Shown here piece by piece: positions 1-7,690 of a stretch of 64,000 nucleotides of DNA. A model generated the notes under the pieces. It searched no databases. It was given only the letters and a program-made list of their open reading frames with translations, and had not been told where the DNA came from. Made by a program: the position numbers and the translations under genes. How positions within the stretch are numbered: the first letter of the stretch is position 1; each line of letters begins with the position of its first letter. Source of the DNA: Sphingomonas flavescens (GTDB taxonomy: Bacteria; Pseudomonadota; Alphaproteobacteria; Sphingomonadales; Sphingomonadaceae); contig NZ_CP133016.1 of NCBI RefSeq assembly GCF_030866745.1, forward strand, positions 930,001 to 994,000. Direction: 5' to 3'.

Positions 1-920
1 ACGCCCGAATAGCCGCCGGACAGCGCAAGCCCGCGGAGGACGGCGCCATCGCCGCCGAAGTGGGTCGTCGCATCCACGGTACCGGCAAGCGACGTGTTAT
101 AGCGCTGCACGCGGATGCCTGTCGCACCGGCCGCCCACCGCAACTTCGTACCCTGCGCCGTGCCCATCATCCCGCTGCTTTCGCCCTCAACGATGAGCGT
201 CTGCGTGATGTCGAGCGTCGTCGTGCCGAGAAAATAATGACCGGTAGGCACGAAAAGCCTGGCGGAGGCGCGATTATAGGCGGTGCTGTTGACCGTCATC
301 GCGGCCAGCCAGCGGATCGCACTGAGAAAGGCTGCGCCGTCGTCCGTCGCGCCGTCGCCCGTTGCGCCGAACCAGCGGACATTCAACGGTCCCGAATATT
401 TGCGCACCCAGACGCCTGACGCGCCGCTTGGATCGCTGAAGGGCGCGACCACGACGCCCTGCGCGCTATCGGCTGCGACGAGGGCTGACTGATTTCCGCC
501 TGTCCACGTGAAAAGCCCTTCATGCCCGGGCTCGGTCAGGATCGCAGCCATCTTCGCGGATGGCGATGCAGCCAGTGCCGCGCGGCTCGGTGCGGCAGCG
601 TCGGCCTGGACCTTGGCAAACCATTCGGCCGCCGCAATCAGCGCGATCGACTTGGCGCCGTTGCTGAAATCCGTTCGCGGACCGCCGATCGGGTCGCGCC
701 GGATGACGCCCCCGGACAGCATCGTCCCGCGGCCGACTTCGCGCTCGGTCGGCTTGTCGATGCCAATGGCCGAATAATAGAATTGGTCGCCCACCGCGCA
801 GGCGGCGGTGAAGCTGGTGAAGCCCATCGTCGCCGCGCCCACCACGAAATCGGCGGTGCCGGTCGTGGTCGTGTTGTTGCGCACAAGATCGACGAACTTG
901 GGCTGGAAGAGCTCCGCCAT
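1..920 (-). CDS. Phage tail-fibre / pectate-lyase-like beta-helix protein, 3' end outside the window
   Basis: Reading from an ATG at 920 (AGGAG lies 5 nt upstream), 306 residues are visible with no stop before the window edge. Residues 1-105 resemble the N-terminal domain of phage tail-fibre-type proteins: a Thr-rich NNTTTTGTADF stretch, then a TDFSNGAKSIALI segment. Residues 183-202 read WFGATGDGATDDGAAFLSAI, the entry signature of the pectate lyase 3 / tailspike parallel beta-helix superfamily. It would be a cell-surface or capsule-binding appendage rather than a metabolic lyase, but the catalytic part lies outside the window. It follows the capsid gene on the same strand after 72 nt, where a GTA cluster would normally carry head-tail connector genes. 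The structural family is fairly secure; the role is inferred. Confidence 0.7.
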   Translation of the reverse strand, partial: MAELFQPKFVDLVRNNTTTTGTADFVVGAATMGFTSFTAACAVGDQFYYSAIGIDKPTEREVGRGTMLSGGVIRRDPIGGPRTDFSNGAKSIALIAAAEWFAKVQADAAAPSRAALAASPSAKMAAILTEPGHEGLFTWTGGNQSALVAADSAQGVVVAPFSDPSGASGVWVRKYSGPLNVRWFGATGDGATDDGAAFLSAIRWLAAMTVNSTAYNRASARLFVPTGHYFLGTTTLDITQTLIVEGESSGMMGTAQGTKLRWAAGATGIRVQRYNTSLAGTVDATTHFGGDGAVLRGLALSGGYSG

Positions 921-992
921 CGCGGCTCCTTGCAAAGATCGGGAAAGAATTGGGGGGCTGGGATCAGGGGCAACCCAGCCCCCGCGACAGGC

Positions 993-2112
993 TCAGGCGA
1001 ACTTCAGCAATTTGATGCTTTCCGAGTTCACGACCTGGCCGCCGATTCGCTTCGTTGCGTAAAAGTGGACGTACGGTTTGTGGGTGTAGGGATCGCGCAG
1101 GATCGTCGTCGCATTGCGCTCGGCGATCACATAGCCCGCCTTGAAGTTGCCGAACGCGATCGACAGGCTGCCCGCCGCAATGTCCGGCATGTCCTCCGCC
1201 TCGATCAGCGGATAGCCCAGCAGCGTCGCCGGCTGGCCCGCCGCCAGGCTCGGCTGGAACATGAAGGCGCCGTCCGCAGTCTTGAATTTGCGCACCGCGG
1301 CCGCCGTCGCCGAGTTCATCACGAACACCGCGCCCTGACGGTACGGCGAGCGCAACGTCTGGACGAGGTCGATCAGCTTGTCCGCCGGATTGCTCGCCGG
1401 GAACGCGCCCGCCGCCCCGGTCCCGAGAACCTGCAGCGTGCCCATCGCCCGCGCCCCGTCTGAAGTCGTCGCGTTCGGCGACGTCAGGAAGCCGAGCGGC
1501 TGGTTGACGCCCGTCCCGCTGACGAACGCCTTGCCCTCGGGCGCGCGCGAACTCGGTGGCGATCTCATTTGCGAGCCATTTCTCGACATCGAACGCGACG
1601 TCGTCGAGCATCTGCTGCGACGCCGCCGGATTGGCGTACAGTTCGCCGCCCGCCGGCACGATCTCGCTGAAAGTCGGTGTCCCCGTCTCCGGCCGCGCCG
1701 CCTCGAATCCCACCCAGCCCGACGGCGTGCCGCCCGTGGTGATCAGCTTGCGGTAACCCGCGCTGCCGACTTTCACGACATTGGCGATGCTGCGGATCGG
1801 CGAAATCGCCACCAGCGTCTCGTCGATGACGCGGTCGATCTCTTCCGGCACCGCATAGCCGCCGATGGCATCGCTCGAGCCGCCGATCGCTTTCGTCTCC
1901 ATTCCGGACTCGATCCCGCGCCGCACATATTGGTCGACGAAGTTCACCGCTTCCGCCGACTTCACGCCGTCCAGCATCGGCCGCTGCGCCTGGATCGCGC
2001 CGCTCGCGATCTTCGCCTTCAGCGTCTCCAGCTCCACTTTCAGCGCGGCGACGCCATCATCCTCGAACTGCTCGAACGACTGCTCGAGCGCGTCGGCCTT
2101 AAATTCCAGCAT
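993..2112 (-). pseudogene. Major capsid protein (HK97 fold, GTA/phage type), frameshifted
   Basis: The capsid protein builds the icosahedral head. The N-terminal half (from ATG at 2112, about 190 residues, ending ...KWLANEIATEFAR) and the C-terminal half (EGKAFVSGTGVNQPLGFLT to KLLKFA, stop at 993) lie in different frames. They join around 1535-1550 in the minus-strand run GCGCGCGCCCGAG. Removing one base restores ...EFARAEGKAFVSG, which matches the usual HK97-type capsid sequence. The intact product would be about 372 residues, normal for GTA-type capsids, with a short N-terminal helical (delta-like) segment at residues 1-40. It follows the prohead protease in standard order. Either the head module is decaying or a base was wrongly inserted in a GC run; both halves are otherwise well conserved, with no further stops. 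Confidence 0.85.
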
Positions 2113-2176
2113 TCACTCTTCTCCCGTGTGAAATCCGCAAACAAAAAGGGCCGCGAAAACCGCGACCTTCACCACC

Positions 2177-2210
2177 TTCGTCATCCCCGCGAAGCGGAGA
2201 CCCTGCTCCT
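2177..2210. repeat. Isolated copy of the 34-bp REP-like element
   Basis: A diverged single copy (GTCATCCCCGCGAAGCGGAG) lies in the gap between the prohead protease stop and the capsid start. It has the same orientation as the tandem copies at 5897-6066 and the copy at 8949. Confidence 0.7.
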
Positions 2211-2592
2211 ACTTTACGACTGCATGCACCCGCGCCCGCGGCTGCATCGGGTTCGCGACCAGGCTCACCTCGACCAGATCCAGCTCGACCAACTCGCGAT
2301 GCGGCCCGGCGCTCTTCGCCTCACGCACGCGATAGCCGAAGCTCAACCCGTCCAGCCGCCCGCTTTCGACCAACCGCGACGCCCGCGAGTCCGCGACCCG
2401 CGCAATCACCCGCAGCCCCCGCCGGTCCTCGCTCAAATGCTCGATCCGCCCGACCACCGCGCCAGCCTTGTGCTGCCACAGCAACGGCACCTCGCCCGCA
2501 CGTTGCAGCGCCCGCGCAAACGCGCCTTTGCGAATGATGTCACCGCCCTTGTCCGGCCGGTCGAACACTGCCGCGTAGCCCGCAAACCTCAC
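2209..2592 (-). CDS. HK97-family prohead protease (127 aa)
   Basis: This is the maturation protease that cleaves the capsid delta domain inside the prohead. The chosen start is GTG at 2592, because it overlaps the upstream stop as GTGA and the conserved protein begins there (VRFAGYAAVFDRPDKGGD). A longer ATG-started reading frame only covers the upstream gene. Likely catalytic residues are H41 (LLWQHKAGAVVGR) and S84 (GRLDGLSFGYR), the His and Ser positions of the U35 family, with the acidic partner probably in the LVELDLVEVSLV strand. The length suits GTA-type proteases. It sits between the DUF6127-like gene and the capsid gene, so its role in head assembly is well supported by order. Confidence 0.88.
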   Translation of the reverse strand: MRFAGYAAVFDRPDKGGDIIRKGAFARALQRAGEVPLLWQHKAGAVVGRIEHLSEDRRGLRVIARVADSRASRLVESGRLDGLSFGYRVREAKSAGPHRELVELDLVEVSLVANPMQPRARVHAVVK

Positions 2593-2915
2593 TGCGCCAC
2601 CAGGTCGGTCAGCCGCAGCTTCACCGCGATTCCGATCAGCACCGCCGCCCCCGCGACCCGCACGACCCACGTCACCACCGCCCGCCACGCACTCCGCTTC
2701 GCGTCCCGCCAAGCGCTCAGCAGCTCGCGCAGCTCATCCATGTCGCGCCGCGCGCTCGCATCATCCAAACCTAACGACGCCAATGCCCGCCGCGCCCCCG
2801 CCTGACTCGACTCCTCGACCAGCGCGCGCAGCGTCACCAGATCCACCCCGCGCCCCTCGGCCTGCGCCATCAAGCTCGCCAGCAACCCTTCCGCGCTCAA
2901 GACCCGCTCAGTCAT
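2589..2915 (-). CDS. DUF6127-like small membrane-anchored protein in the head module (108 aa)
   Basis: The start is ATG at 2915, giving MTERVLSAEGLLASLMAQAEG. The preceding AGGACAGG serves as ribosome binding site and comes from a dispersed repeat inside the end of the portal gene. The N-terminal 75 residues are helical and charged (TLRALVEESSQAGARRALASLGL, DMDELRELLSAWRDAKR); one hydrophobic helix follows at about residues 80-100. From memory it resembles DUF6127 proteins found in sphingomonad GTA-like clusters at this same place between portal and protease, where RcGTA has a small extra gene. The function is unknown. Its ends overlap both neighbours (portal by 8 nt, protease by 4 nt), so translation is likely coupled. 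Confidence 0.75.
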   Translation of the reverse strand: MTERVLSAEGLLASLMAQAEGRGVDLVTLRALVEESSQAGARRALASLGLDDASARRDMDELRELLSAWRDAKRSAWRAVVTWVVRVAGAAVLIGIAVKLRLTDLVAQ

Positions 2916-4035
2916 TTGCCTGTCCTGAGCTTGTCGAAGGGGAAAACCCCAGCATGTCGCGCTTCTCCGCATCGCTGAGGAAGTCCGCCTTCCCCACCGC
3001 ATCCCACAACCGCGCCCGGTCCTCCGCAAGCTCGCTCAGCTGATCCGTATCCACCGCCAGCCGCACCGGCCCCAGCCAGTCGCTCAGCATCCGCCCCAAT
3101 TCTTGGAGTACCCGCTCCGCCATCGGCAGGATCGTCTGCCGGTACAGCGCCCGCCCCGCTTCCCGCGCATTGGCGTAAGTCGCGTCGCCCGGCAGCCCGA
3201 CCAGCACCGGCGGCACCCCGAACGCCAGCGCGATATCCCGCGCCGCCCCCTCCTTCAGCGCGACGAAATCCATGTCCGCCGGCGTCAGGCTCATCGCCTG
3301 CCACTTCAGCCCCCCTTCCAGCAACATTGGGCGCCCGGCGTTCGCGCTCCCGGAAAACTCGCTCGTCAGTTCGTCCTTCAGCCGCGCGAACTGCTCCGCC
3401 GACAAGGCCGCACCGTCCGCCGGCTCATAACTCAGCGCCCCGCTCGGCCGCGCTGCATTGTCGAGCAGCGCCTTATTCCATCGCGCCGCCTTATTGTGCA
3501 CCGTCGCCGCCGCGATCGCCGCCTCGACGCAGCCCATCCCGTAATGGTCGTCGCGCGGATGCAGCGCTTTCACGTGCGCGACCTGCGCCCGCTCCAGCCC
3601 GTCGCGCCGCTCGATCCGCACCGCCTTGCCGCCAGCCCGATAAAGGTACGCGACCGGCCACCCGCGCTCGTCGCTGATCACCTGCACCCGCTCGGGCCGC
3701 AACGACGCCAGCTCCGCCGGCGCGTCCCTCCCGTCGGCGATCAGCTGCACATAGGCATTGCCGTGCAGCAGCAGGTTCGCGGCCACTGTCTCCAGCAGCC
3801 CGCCCTCCTTGACCAAGGCCACCGCCCGCGCATCGCCGTCGATGGCCAGCCCGCCGAGCATCCCCGCGACCAGCCGCACCGCGCGCTGGCCGACCGGATT
3901 GCGCCGGTACACCTGCTCGAACTGCTCCGCGTAAGAACGAGCGAACCCCACCTCCGTCGGCTCACTGGCCAACCACGCGGGCACAAACGGCCTCGCGTCT
4001 GGCGCCGCAGACTTGCGGCCAAACCACCACCCCAT
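2908..4035 (-). CDS. Phage/GTA portal protein, HK97 family (375 aa)
   Basis: The portal forms the dodecameric ring at one head vertex through which DNA is packaged. The sequence runs from MGWWFGRKSA through the conserved portal core (RRNPVGQRAVRLVAGMLGG, LLLHGNAYVQLI, HPRDDHYGMGCVEAA, FGVPPVLVGLPGDATYANAREA) typical of the HK97 gp3 family and close to GTA portals in length. An AGGAGTGA ribosome site precedes the ATG; 29 nt separate it from terL. The last residues (STSSGQAND) are encoded by a dispersed repeat and are probably not part of the ancestral protein. It overlaps the downstream small gene by 8 nt. Confidence 0.92.
   Translation of the reverse strand: MGWWFGRKSAAPDARPFVPAWLASEPTEVGFARSYAEQFEQVYRRNPVGQRAVRLVAGMLGGLAIDGDARAVALVKEGGLLETVAANLLLHGNAYVQLIADGRDAPAELASLRPERVQVISDERGWPVAYLYRAGGKAVRIERRDGLERAQVAHVKALHPRDDHYGMGCVEAAIAAATVHNKAARWNKALLDNAARPSGALSYEPADGAALSAEQFARLKDELTSEFSGSANAGRPMLLEGGLKWQAMSLTPADMDFVALKEGAARDIALAFGVPPVLVGLPGDATYANAREAGRALYRQTILPMAERVLQELGRMLSDWLGPVRLAVDTDQLSELAEDRARLWDAVGKADFLSDAEKRDMLGFSPSTSSGQAND
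2920..2941. repeat. Dispersed sphingomonad-type repeat inside the portal 3' end
   Basis: The segment contains TGTCCTGAGCTTGTCGAAGG, a palindrome-containing repeat known from many sphingomonad and other alphaproteobacterial chromosomes. It is the only copy I see in this window. It encodes the extra C-terminal residues of the portal and supplies the AGGACAGG ribosome site of the next gene. Confidence 0.65.
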
Positions 4036-4064
4036 CGCTCGTCACTCCTGAACCTATTTGGATG

Positions 4065-5414
4065 CTAAAGCCGCCGCACCCGCGGCAGCCCGCCGCGCGT
4101 CACGCTCAGCGCTGTCATCGCCCACACCATTGCATCGGCCCGGTCGGGCGACCGCCCGGGCCCCTCGTACCCGCCGCCGGCAATCATTCCGCACAGCTCG
4201 CCCTCTAGCTCCGGAAACTCCCCGGCGAACGCCGCCTTCCCGCTCTCGAACTTCAGCGCCACCGGCTCCGCCCTGGCGCTCTTGCCCTTCGACGCATGGA
4301 CCAGCCGCACGTTGAGCCCCAGGTCCGCCGCCTGCAGCACGCTCAGCACCATCGCCCCGCCGTTGTTGGCCTCGGCCACCACCTGCGCCGTGTCCCAGCG
4401 CGCCGCCGCGGCCGCCACGCGGTTCGACCAGCCTTCAGGCGACAGACCGCGCACGCTGGCATCCTCCATTACGAACAGCCGCCCGCCGCGCGCGCCCGCC
4501 ACCACGATCCCGCAGGCATCGGACGTTTCGCCAGCCCCCGCTGGCGGATCGACGCCAACCACAATTCGATCGAACGTCGCCGGCCGTTCCACCCGCGACC
4601 GCTGGCAAATCTCCCGCGTCCACAACGCCCCCTGCACATCCTTCAGCAGCACCCCGTCGAGCTCCTGCGCGCCCACCCGCGTCCCGCCGTAGGTCGACGT
4701 CATGATCTCCACGAACCGCTCGTCCAGGTTGATGTTGTCGCTCGTCCGCCCCGTCGTCGTCACCGTATGTTTATCGTCGCGGATCCGCTCGAGCAGCGGC
4801 CCTGGCCGCGGCGTCGTGGTGATGAGGGCGCGCGCCCGATGCCCGCCGCGCAGGCCCATCTGCAAGTTCATCCACGCCTCCTCCGCCTGGCGCCATTTCG
4901 CCAGCTCGTCGGCCCAGGCAAAGTGATGCTCAGGTCCGCGCAATCCGTCCGCATTGTCGCCCGAGAACAGATGCGCCTCGCTCCCGTTCGGCCAGCGCAG
5001 CCGCCCGAGGCTCGACTCCCACCGCAGGTTCACGCGGTGCCGCCGCGCCACGCTCAACAACCCGCTCACGCCCTCGACCATGATGCTCCGCGCTTCGGCG
5101 ATCGTCGCTCCGACCAACGCGATCCGGCTGTTCGGCCGGTTCTTCCCCAACCTGTAAACCCATTCCGCCCCGGCGCGCGTCTTCCCGAACCCGCGCCCGG
5201 CCATCATCAGCCAGGTGCGCCAGCCCTCCCCGTCGGGCGGCAGCTGGTTCTTGTGCGCCCAATGCTCGAACTCCGCGTCCAGGCACGCCAGCCGCTCAAT
5301 CGTCATCCCCTTGATGATCTTGTGCTGCTGCTCCGGCGTCGCATCGGACAGCATCGCCATTTCCTCGCGCAGCACTCCGTAATTGGGCTCTTTCCGCTTC
5401 CTGCTCTTGCTCAT
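4065..5414 (-). CDS. Terminase large subunit, GTA type (449 aa)
   Basis: TerL is the packaging motor that pumps and cuts DNA. The N-terminal ATPase shows Walker A GRGFGKT (residues 73-79) and a Walker B-like HHFAWADEL (163-171). The C-terminal RNase H-like nuclease begins at about residue 284 with VVGVDPPAG (D289), and acidic DRADAMVWAM lies near the end. The N-terminal ACLDAEFEHWAHKNQLPP segment is the form I associate with gene-transfer-agent terminases. It is the first large gene of the head module. Its start overlaps the TerS-like gene by 119 nt; a later start at M19 is possible and would shorten the overlap. Confidence 0.92.
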   Translation of the reverse strand: MSKSRKRKEPNYGVLREEMAMLSDATPEQQHKIIKGMTIERLACLDAEFEHWAHKNQLPPDGEGWRTWLMMAGRGFGKTRAGAEWVYRLGKNRPNSRIALVGATIAEARSIMVEGVSGLLSVARRHRVNLRWESSLGRLRWPNGSEAHLFSGDNADGLRGPEHHFAWADELAKWRQAEEAWMNLQMGLRGGHRARALITTTPRPGPLLERIRDDKHTVTTTGRTSDNINLDERFVEIMTSTYGGTRVGAQELDGVLLKDVQGALWTREICQRSRVERPATFDRIVVGVDPPAGAGETSDACGIVVAGARGGRLFVMEDASVRGLSPEGWSNRVAAAAARWDTAQVVAEANNGGAMVLSVLQAADLGLNVRLVHASKGKSARAEPVALKFESGKAAFAGEFPELEGELCGMIAGGGYEGPGRSPDRADAMVWAMTALSVTRGGLPRVRRL

Positions 5415-5883
5415 TGCGCTTCTTCAACCGCTGCAGCTTGCGGACCAGCCGCTCGCGAATTTCGTCGACGTCTTCGGGGGGCAGATCGGCATTAGCCTCG
5501 GCCGCCGTCGGCTGGTGCATCTGCAACAGCTTCAGGCCCAGCGCGTCCGAATATTCGCGCATCCGGCTTTCGCTGCCGTCCTTGTGCCGGATGACCCGCT
5601 CGACCCCGCTGAACGCCCGCTCCAGCAGGATCAGCTCGAGCCGCGAATAGGCAACGCCGATCGCCTCGATCCACGAAGCGCGAAAGCCGGCGTCCAGCTT
5701 CCGCTGGCGGTAGGCCACCGTCATCGGCACCCCGCTCCGCCGGCACGCCTCGGACACGTTGCAAGTCTCCGCCAGCACGCCCAGAAAGGCCCTGGCCTTC
5801 GCCGCCGACCAGTCCCGCACCGCGCGCTTGCGCAGCTTCCTTTCCCTGCCGCCCACCAGCGTCAGCTCCCTCTTCCGCCCCAC
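5296..5883 (-). CDS. Terminase small subunit-like HTH protein (195 aa)
   Basis: The likely role is DNA recognition for packaging. Start choice: GTG at 5883, which has GAGGAGGG immediately upstream; a farther ATG would begin inside the tandem repeat array. Residues about 30-70 form a homeodomain-like helix-turn-helix (AFLGVLAETCNVSEACRRSGVPMTVAYRQRKLDAGF), followed by a helical region (WIEAIGVAYSRLELILLERAF) seen in TerS and RcGTA gene-1-like proteins. The C-terminal 40 residues overlap the start of terL and have a low-complexity look (EQEQEAERAQLRSAARGNGD). That tail may be read-through after a lost stop near the terL ATG. Family placement is by fold pattern and position. Confidence 0.7.
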   Translation of the reverse strand: MGRKRELTLVGGRERKLRKRAVRDWSAAKARAFLGVLAETCNVSEACRRSGVPMTVAYRQRKLDAGFRASWIEAIGVAYSRLELILLERAFSGVERVIRHKDGSESRMREYSDALGLKLLQMHQPTAAEANADLPPEDVDEIRERLVRKLQRLKKRNEQEQEAERAQLRSAARGNGDAVRCDAGAAAQDHQGDDD

Positions 5884-5896
5884 GGCGCCCTCCTCG

Positions 5897-6066
5897 TTTG
5901 TATCCCGGCGAAGGCACGCACCCGGCCTCCTCGTCATCCCCGCGAAAGCGGGGACCCAGCCCGCTCGTCATCCCTGCGAAGGCGAGGATCCACCCCTCTC
6001 GTCATCCTCGCGAAAGCGGCGACCCACCCCTCTCGTCATCCCCGCGAAAGCGGGGACCCAGCCCTA
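5897..6066. repeat. Five tandem 34-bp REP-like units
   Basis: Units begin at 5897 (degenerate), 5931, 5965, 5999 and 6033, exactly 34 bp apart. Each centres on CCCCGCGAAAGCGGGG or a variant, an inverted repeat able to form a GAAA-capped hairpin, preceded by TCGTCAT and followed by a CCCA tract. The units are contiguous with no spacers. The array lies just upstream of the TerS-like gene and so upstream of the whole head module. Confidence 0.9.
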
Positions 6067-6279
6067 ATCCTCAAACCCCGCGCAGCACACAGATCGCGCA
6101 ACGAAGCACCCGCGACCCAGCCACCGAAACCGGCTGTTAAATCCATGTTAATTCTGTTAATGGAGTCGCCGTCGGTTTCGGCTTGAGACCTCCGCAACCG
6201 ATGGGCCCGCGACTGCCCAAAACGAGCGGAAGCGGGCCCTCCCCTGCACGCAGGCAGAATGCTTCCCGACACCCCCAAC

Positions 6280-6313
6280 AAAAACGGGCCGCCTCCCGCA
6301 GGGGAGCGACCCG
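6280..6313 (-). terminator. Rho-independent terminator, minus strand
   Basis: On the minus strand a 12-bp GC-rich stem (CGGGTCGCTCCC paired with GGGAGGCGGCCCG, one bulged G) is followed directly by TTTTTG. The nearest minus-strand gene ends 200 nt upstream. The terminator more likely ends the short unit starting near 6353. Confidence 0.7.
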
Positions 6314-6388
6314 CTAAACGCCACCGCTCCGCCGCGGCGCATTTCTCGACTGTTCCTGACGTGTACCCAAACAGCGTGACGATGTCAA
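6280..6388 (-). ncRNA. Candidate short transcription unit (promoter plus about 74-nt transcript)
   Basis: On the minus strand TTGACA (6388-6383) and TACACG (6365-6360) are 17 nt apart, which fits a sigma-70 promoter with an expected start near 6353. A strong terminator follows about 70 nt later. A short reading frame (ATG at 6342) has no ribosome site and runs through the terminator, so a small RNA is more likely than a peptide. The remaining gap (6067-6279 and 6389-6512) shows nothing else I can support. Confidence 0.35.
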
Positions 6389-6512
6389 GAACTATTTTGC
6401 CTATTTGGTTAGTTTTTCGCTATTGATTGCTTGAACGGCGTTCCATTGGGTGCTGTTGACGTCCGCCCCATGTATCAGCGACCGATGAGTCTACTATTAT
6501 GTCGCCGCAATC

Positions 6513-7121
6513 TCACTGCGACGGATGCAGCGCGTTTAGATCGCTAGCCTTCATTGTCCTGAAGAATGCTTGAATGCTTTCCGGCCCCTCTACAGATCCG
6601 ATGATCTGATCCGCGTGGAGTCCGCAGATCTGTAAGTAGAAGTTTCGGATATTAGTTCGCGGCCACGTCTCTAGATCATCTGCCTGTTCGGGACGAAGCA
6701 TGGTGCCCAAGGCTTGCTTGACGATTTGAGTATCGAAATTGACTTCTATGTGAGCGTGGGCCGCAGCATTGCGAATAAATCGAATGGTGTGAAGGCCGTT
6801 GGCTCGCTCCTTGATGATTAGCCCTGTTGCCAACGCGAAATCGATGCGCCTCGAGAAAGAGCCAAGAGGGCCGTCTGGACCGAAGATCGCCTCCCGAGTT
6901 TCGCTGTTTGAGTATCTCGTCAAGCGTTCTAGCACGGTGCGCAGCGCATCTTCGATTAGAGTGGCGGCCAATATCATAACGCCGCGATCGCTTTCGGATT
7001 TTAGACGCGCGATATGATCTTCAATTTCAACCGCCTTCACCCGCACTTTGCTCAGGCTCTTGAGTTCTGTGAGGATTGAAGCACGGCCCATCCGCTGACC
7101 AGTTTTAGGATTGAGTGCCAT
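6513..7121 (-). CDS. MltR-like domain protein (202 aa)
   Basis: The start is ATG at 7121 with GGAAGG upstream (MALNPKTGQRMGRASILTEL). Residues about 30-155 match the MltR (mannitol operon repressor-like) pattern: SDRGVMILAATLIEDALRTVL, a FGPDGPLGSFSRRIDFALATGLI core and an HTIRFIRNAAAHAH ending. Proteins of this family outside mannitol operons have no fixed role. There is no sugar transport gene nearby. The gene has visibly lower GC and different codon use from its neighbours, beside the repeat array and the phage module, so it was probably acquired horizontally. A defence-related or regulatory role is possible but unsupported. Confidence 0.65.
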   Translation of the reverse strand: MALNPKTGQRMGRASILTELKSLSKVRVKAVEIEDHIARLKSESDRGVMILAATLIEDALRTVLERLTRYSNSETREAIFGPDGPLGSFSRRIDFALATGLIIKERANGLHTIRFIRNAAAHAHIEVNFDTQIVKQALGTMLRPEQADDLETWPRTNIRNFYLQICGLHADQIIGSVEGPESIQAFFRTMKASDLNALHPSQ

Positions 7122-7308
7122 CGTTGACCTTCCGCAACTCCAATGAGGATCGAGCAACGTCAGGCGGACGCCGAAAACGCGCCAATGGCTGCGGAGAAAT
7201 CTCAACCACGGCCCTGCCTCGTTTCGCTATGTGGCCAGATGCCAAATCACCTGTTTCGTTGGACTCCGCGTGTCGTGTTATGCCCCACCGCCAGACAGGA
7301 GTCGCGCC

Positions 7309-7683
7309 GTGCTCAATCTCCGCATCGCAGCCGTAGCTGTCAGTTTGCTTACCCTCCCAACTGTGACGTCTGCCCAACCCGCCACCCAAACCATCACCGT
7401 CTCCAGCTTCAGCTTTGCGCCCAAGCCGGTTCACCTCACGGCCGGTCAGCCGGTCACGCTGACCTTCGTCAACAGCTCGGGGAGCAGCCACGACTTCACG
7501 GCGAAGACCTTCTTCGGCGCCTCGCGCATCACCGCCGGCGCGGCGCCGGGCGGGGAGATCGAATTGCGGGGGCATGAGACGAAGACGATCACGCTCGTTC
7601 CCGCCCGCGGCACCTACACCGCCCACTGCAGCCACTTCTTCCACACCCAGATGGGCATGACCAATCAGATCATCGTCGACTGA
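7309..7683 (+). CDS. Secreted cupredoxin-domain protein (124 aa)
   Basis: The start is GTG at 7309 with AGGAG 7 nt upstream, giving a signal peptide (MLNLRIAAVAVSLLTLPTVTSA) and a periplasmic cupredoxin fold. Likely type 1 copper ligands are the His in SSHDF, then Cys, His and Met within YTAHCSHFFHTQMGM near the C-terminus. Such small blue-copper proteins carry electrons or handle copper. No oxidase or copper exporter lies beside it, so the partner is unknown. It converges with the GAF gene, leaving only 7 nt between stops. Confidence 0.8.
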   Translation: MLNLRIAAVAVSLLTLPTVTSAQPATQTITVSSFSFAPKPVHLTAGQPVTLTFVNSSGSSHDFTAKTFFGASRITAGAAPGGEIELRGHETKTITLVPARGTYTAHCSHFFHTQMGMTNQIIVD

Positions 7684-7690
7684 GCGCGGA

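Noticed and set aside
1535..1550. Programmed frameshift in the capsid gene
   Set aside because: No slippery heptamer or downstream stimulatory structure is evident; the shift lies in a GC run and capsid genes are not known to need one.
522..5495. Long plus-strand frames opposite the head-module genes (for example 522-1463, 1378-2805, 3103-4068, 4296-5495)
   Set aside because: They are mirror frames of high-GC minus-strand genes with recognisable phage proteins; their translations are Arg/Pro/His-rich and match no family.
5897..6066. CRISPR array
   Set aside because: Units are contiguous with no spacers, the core is a palindrome, copies also occur singly elsewhere, and no cas gene is present.
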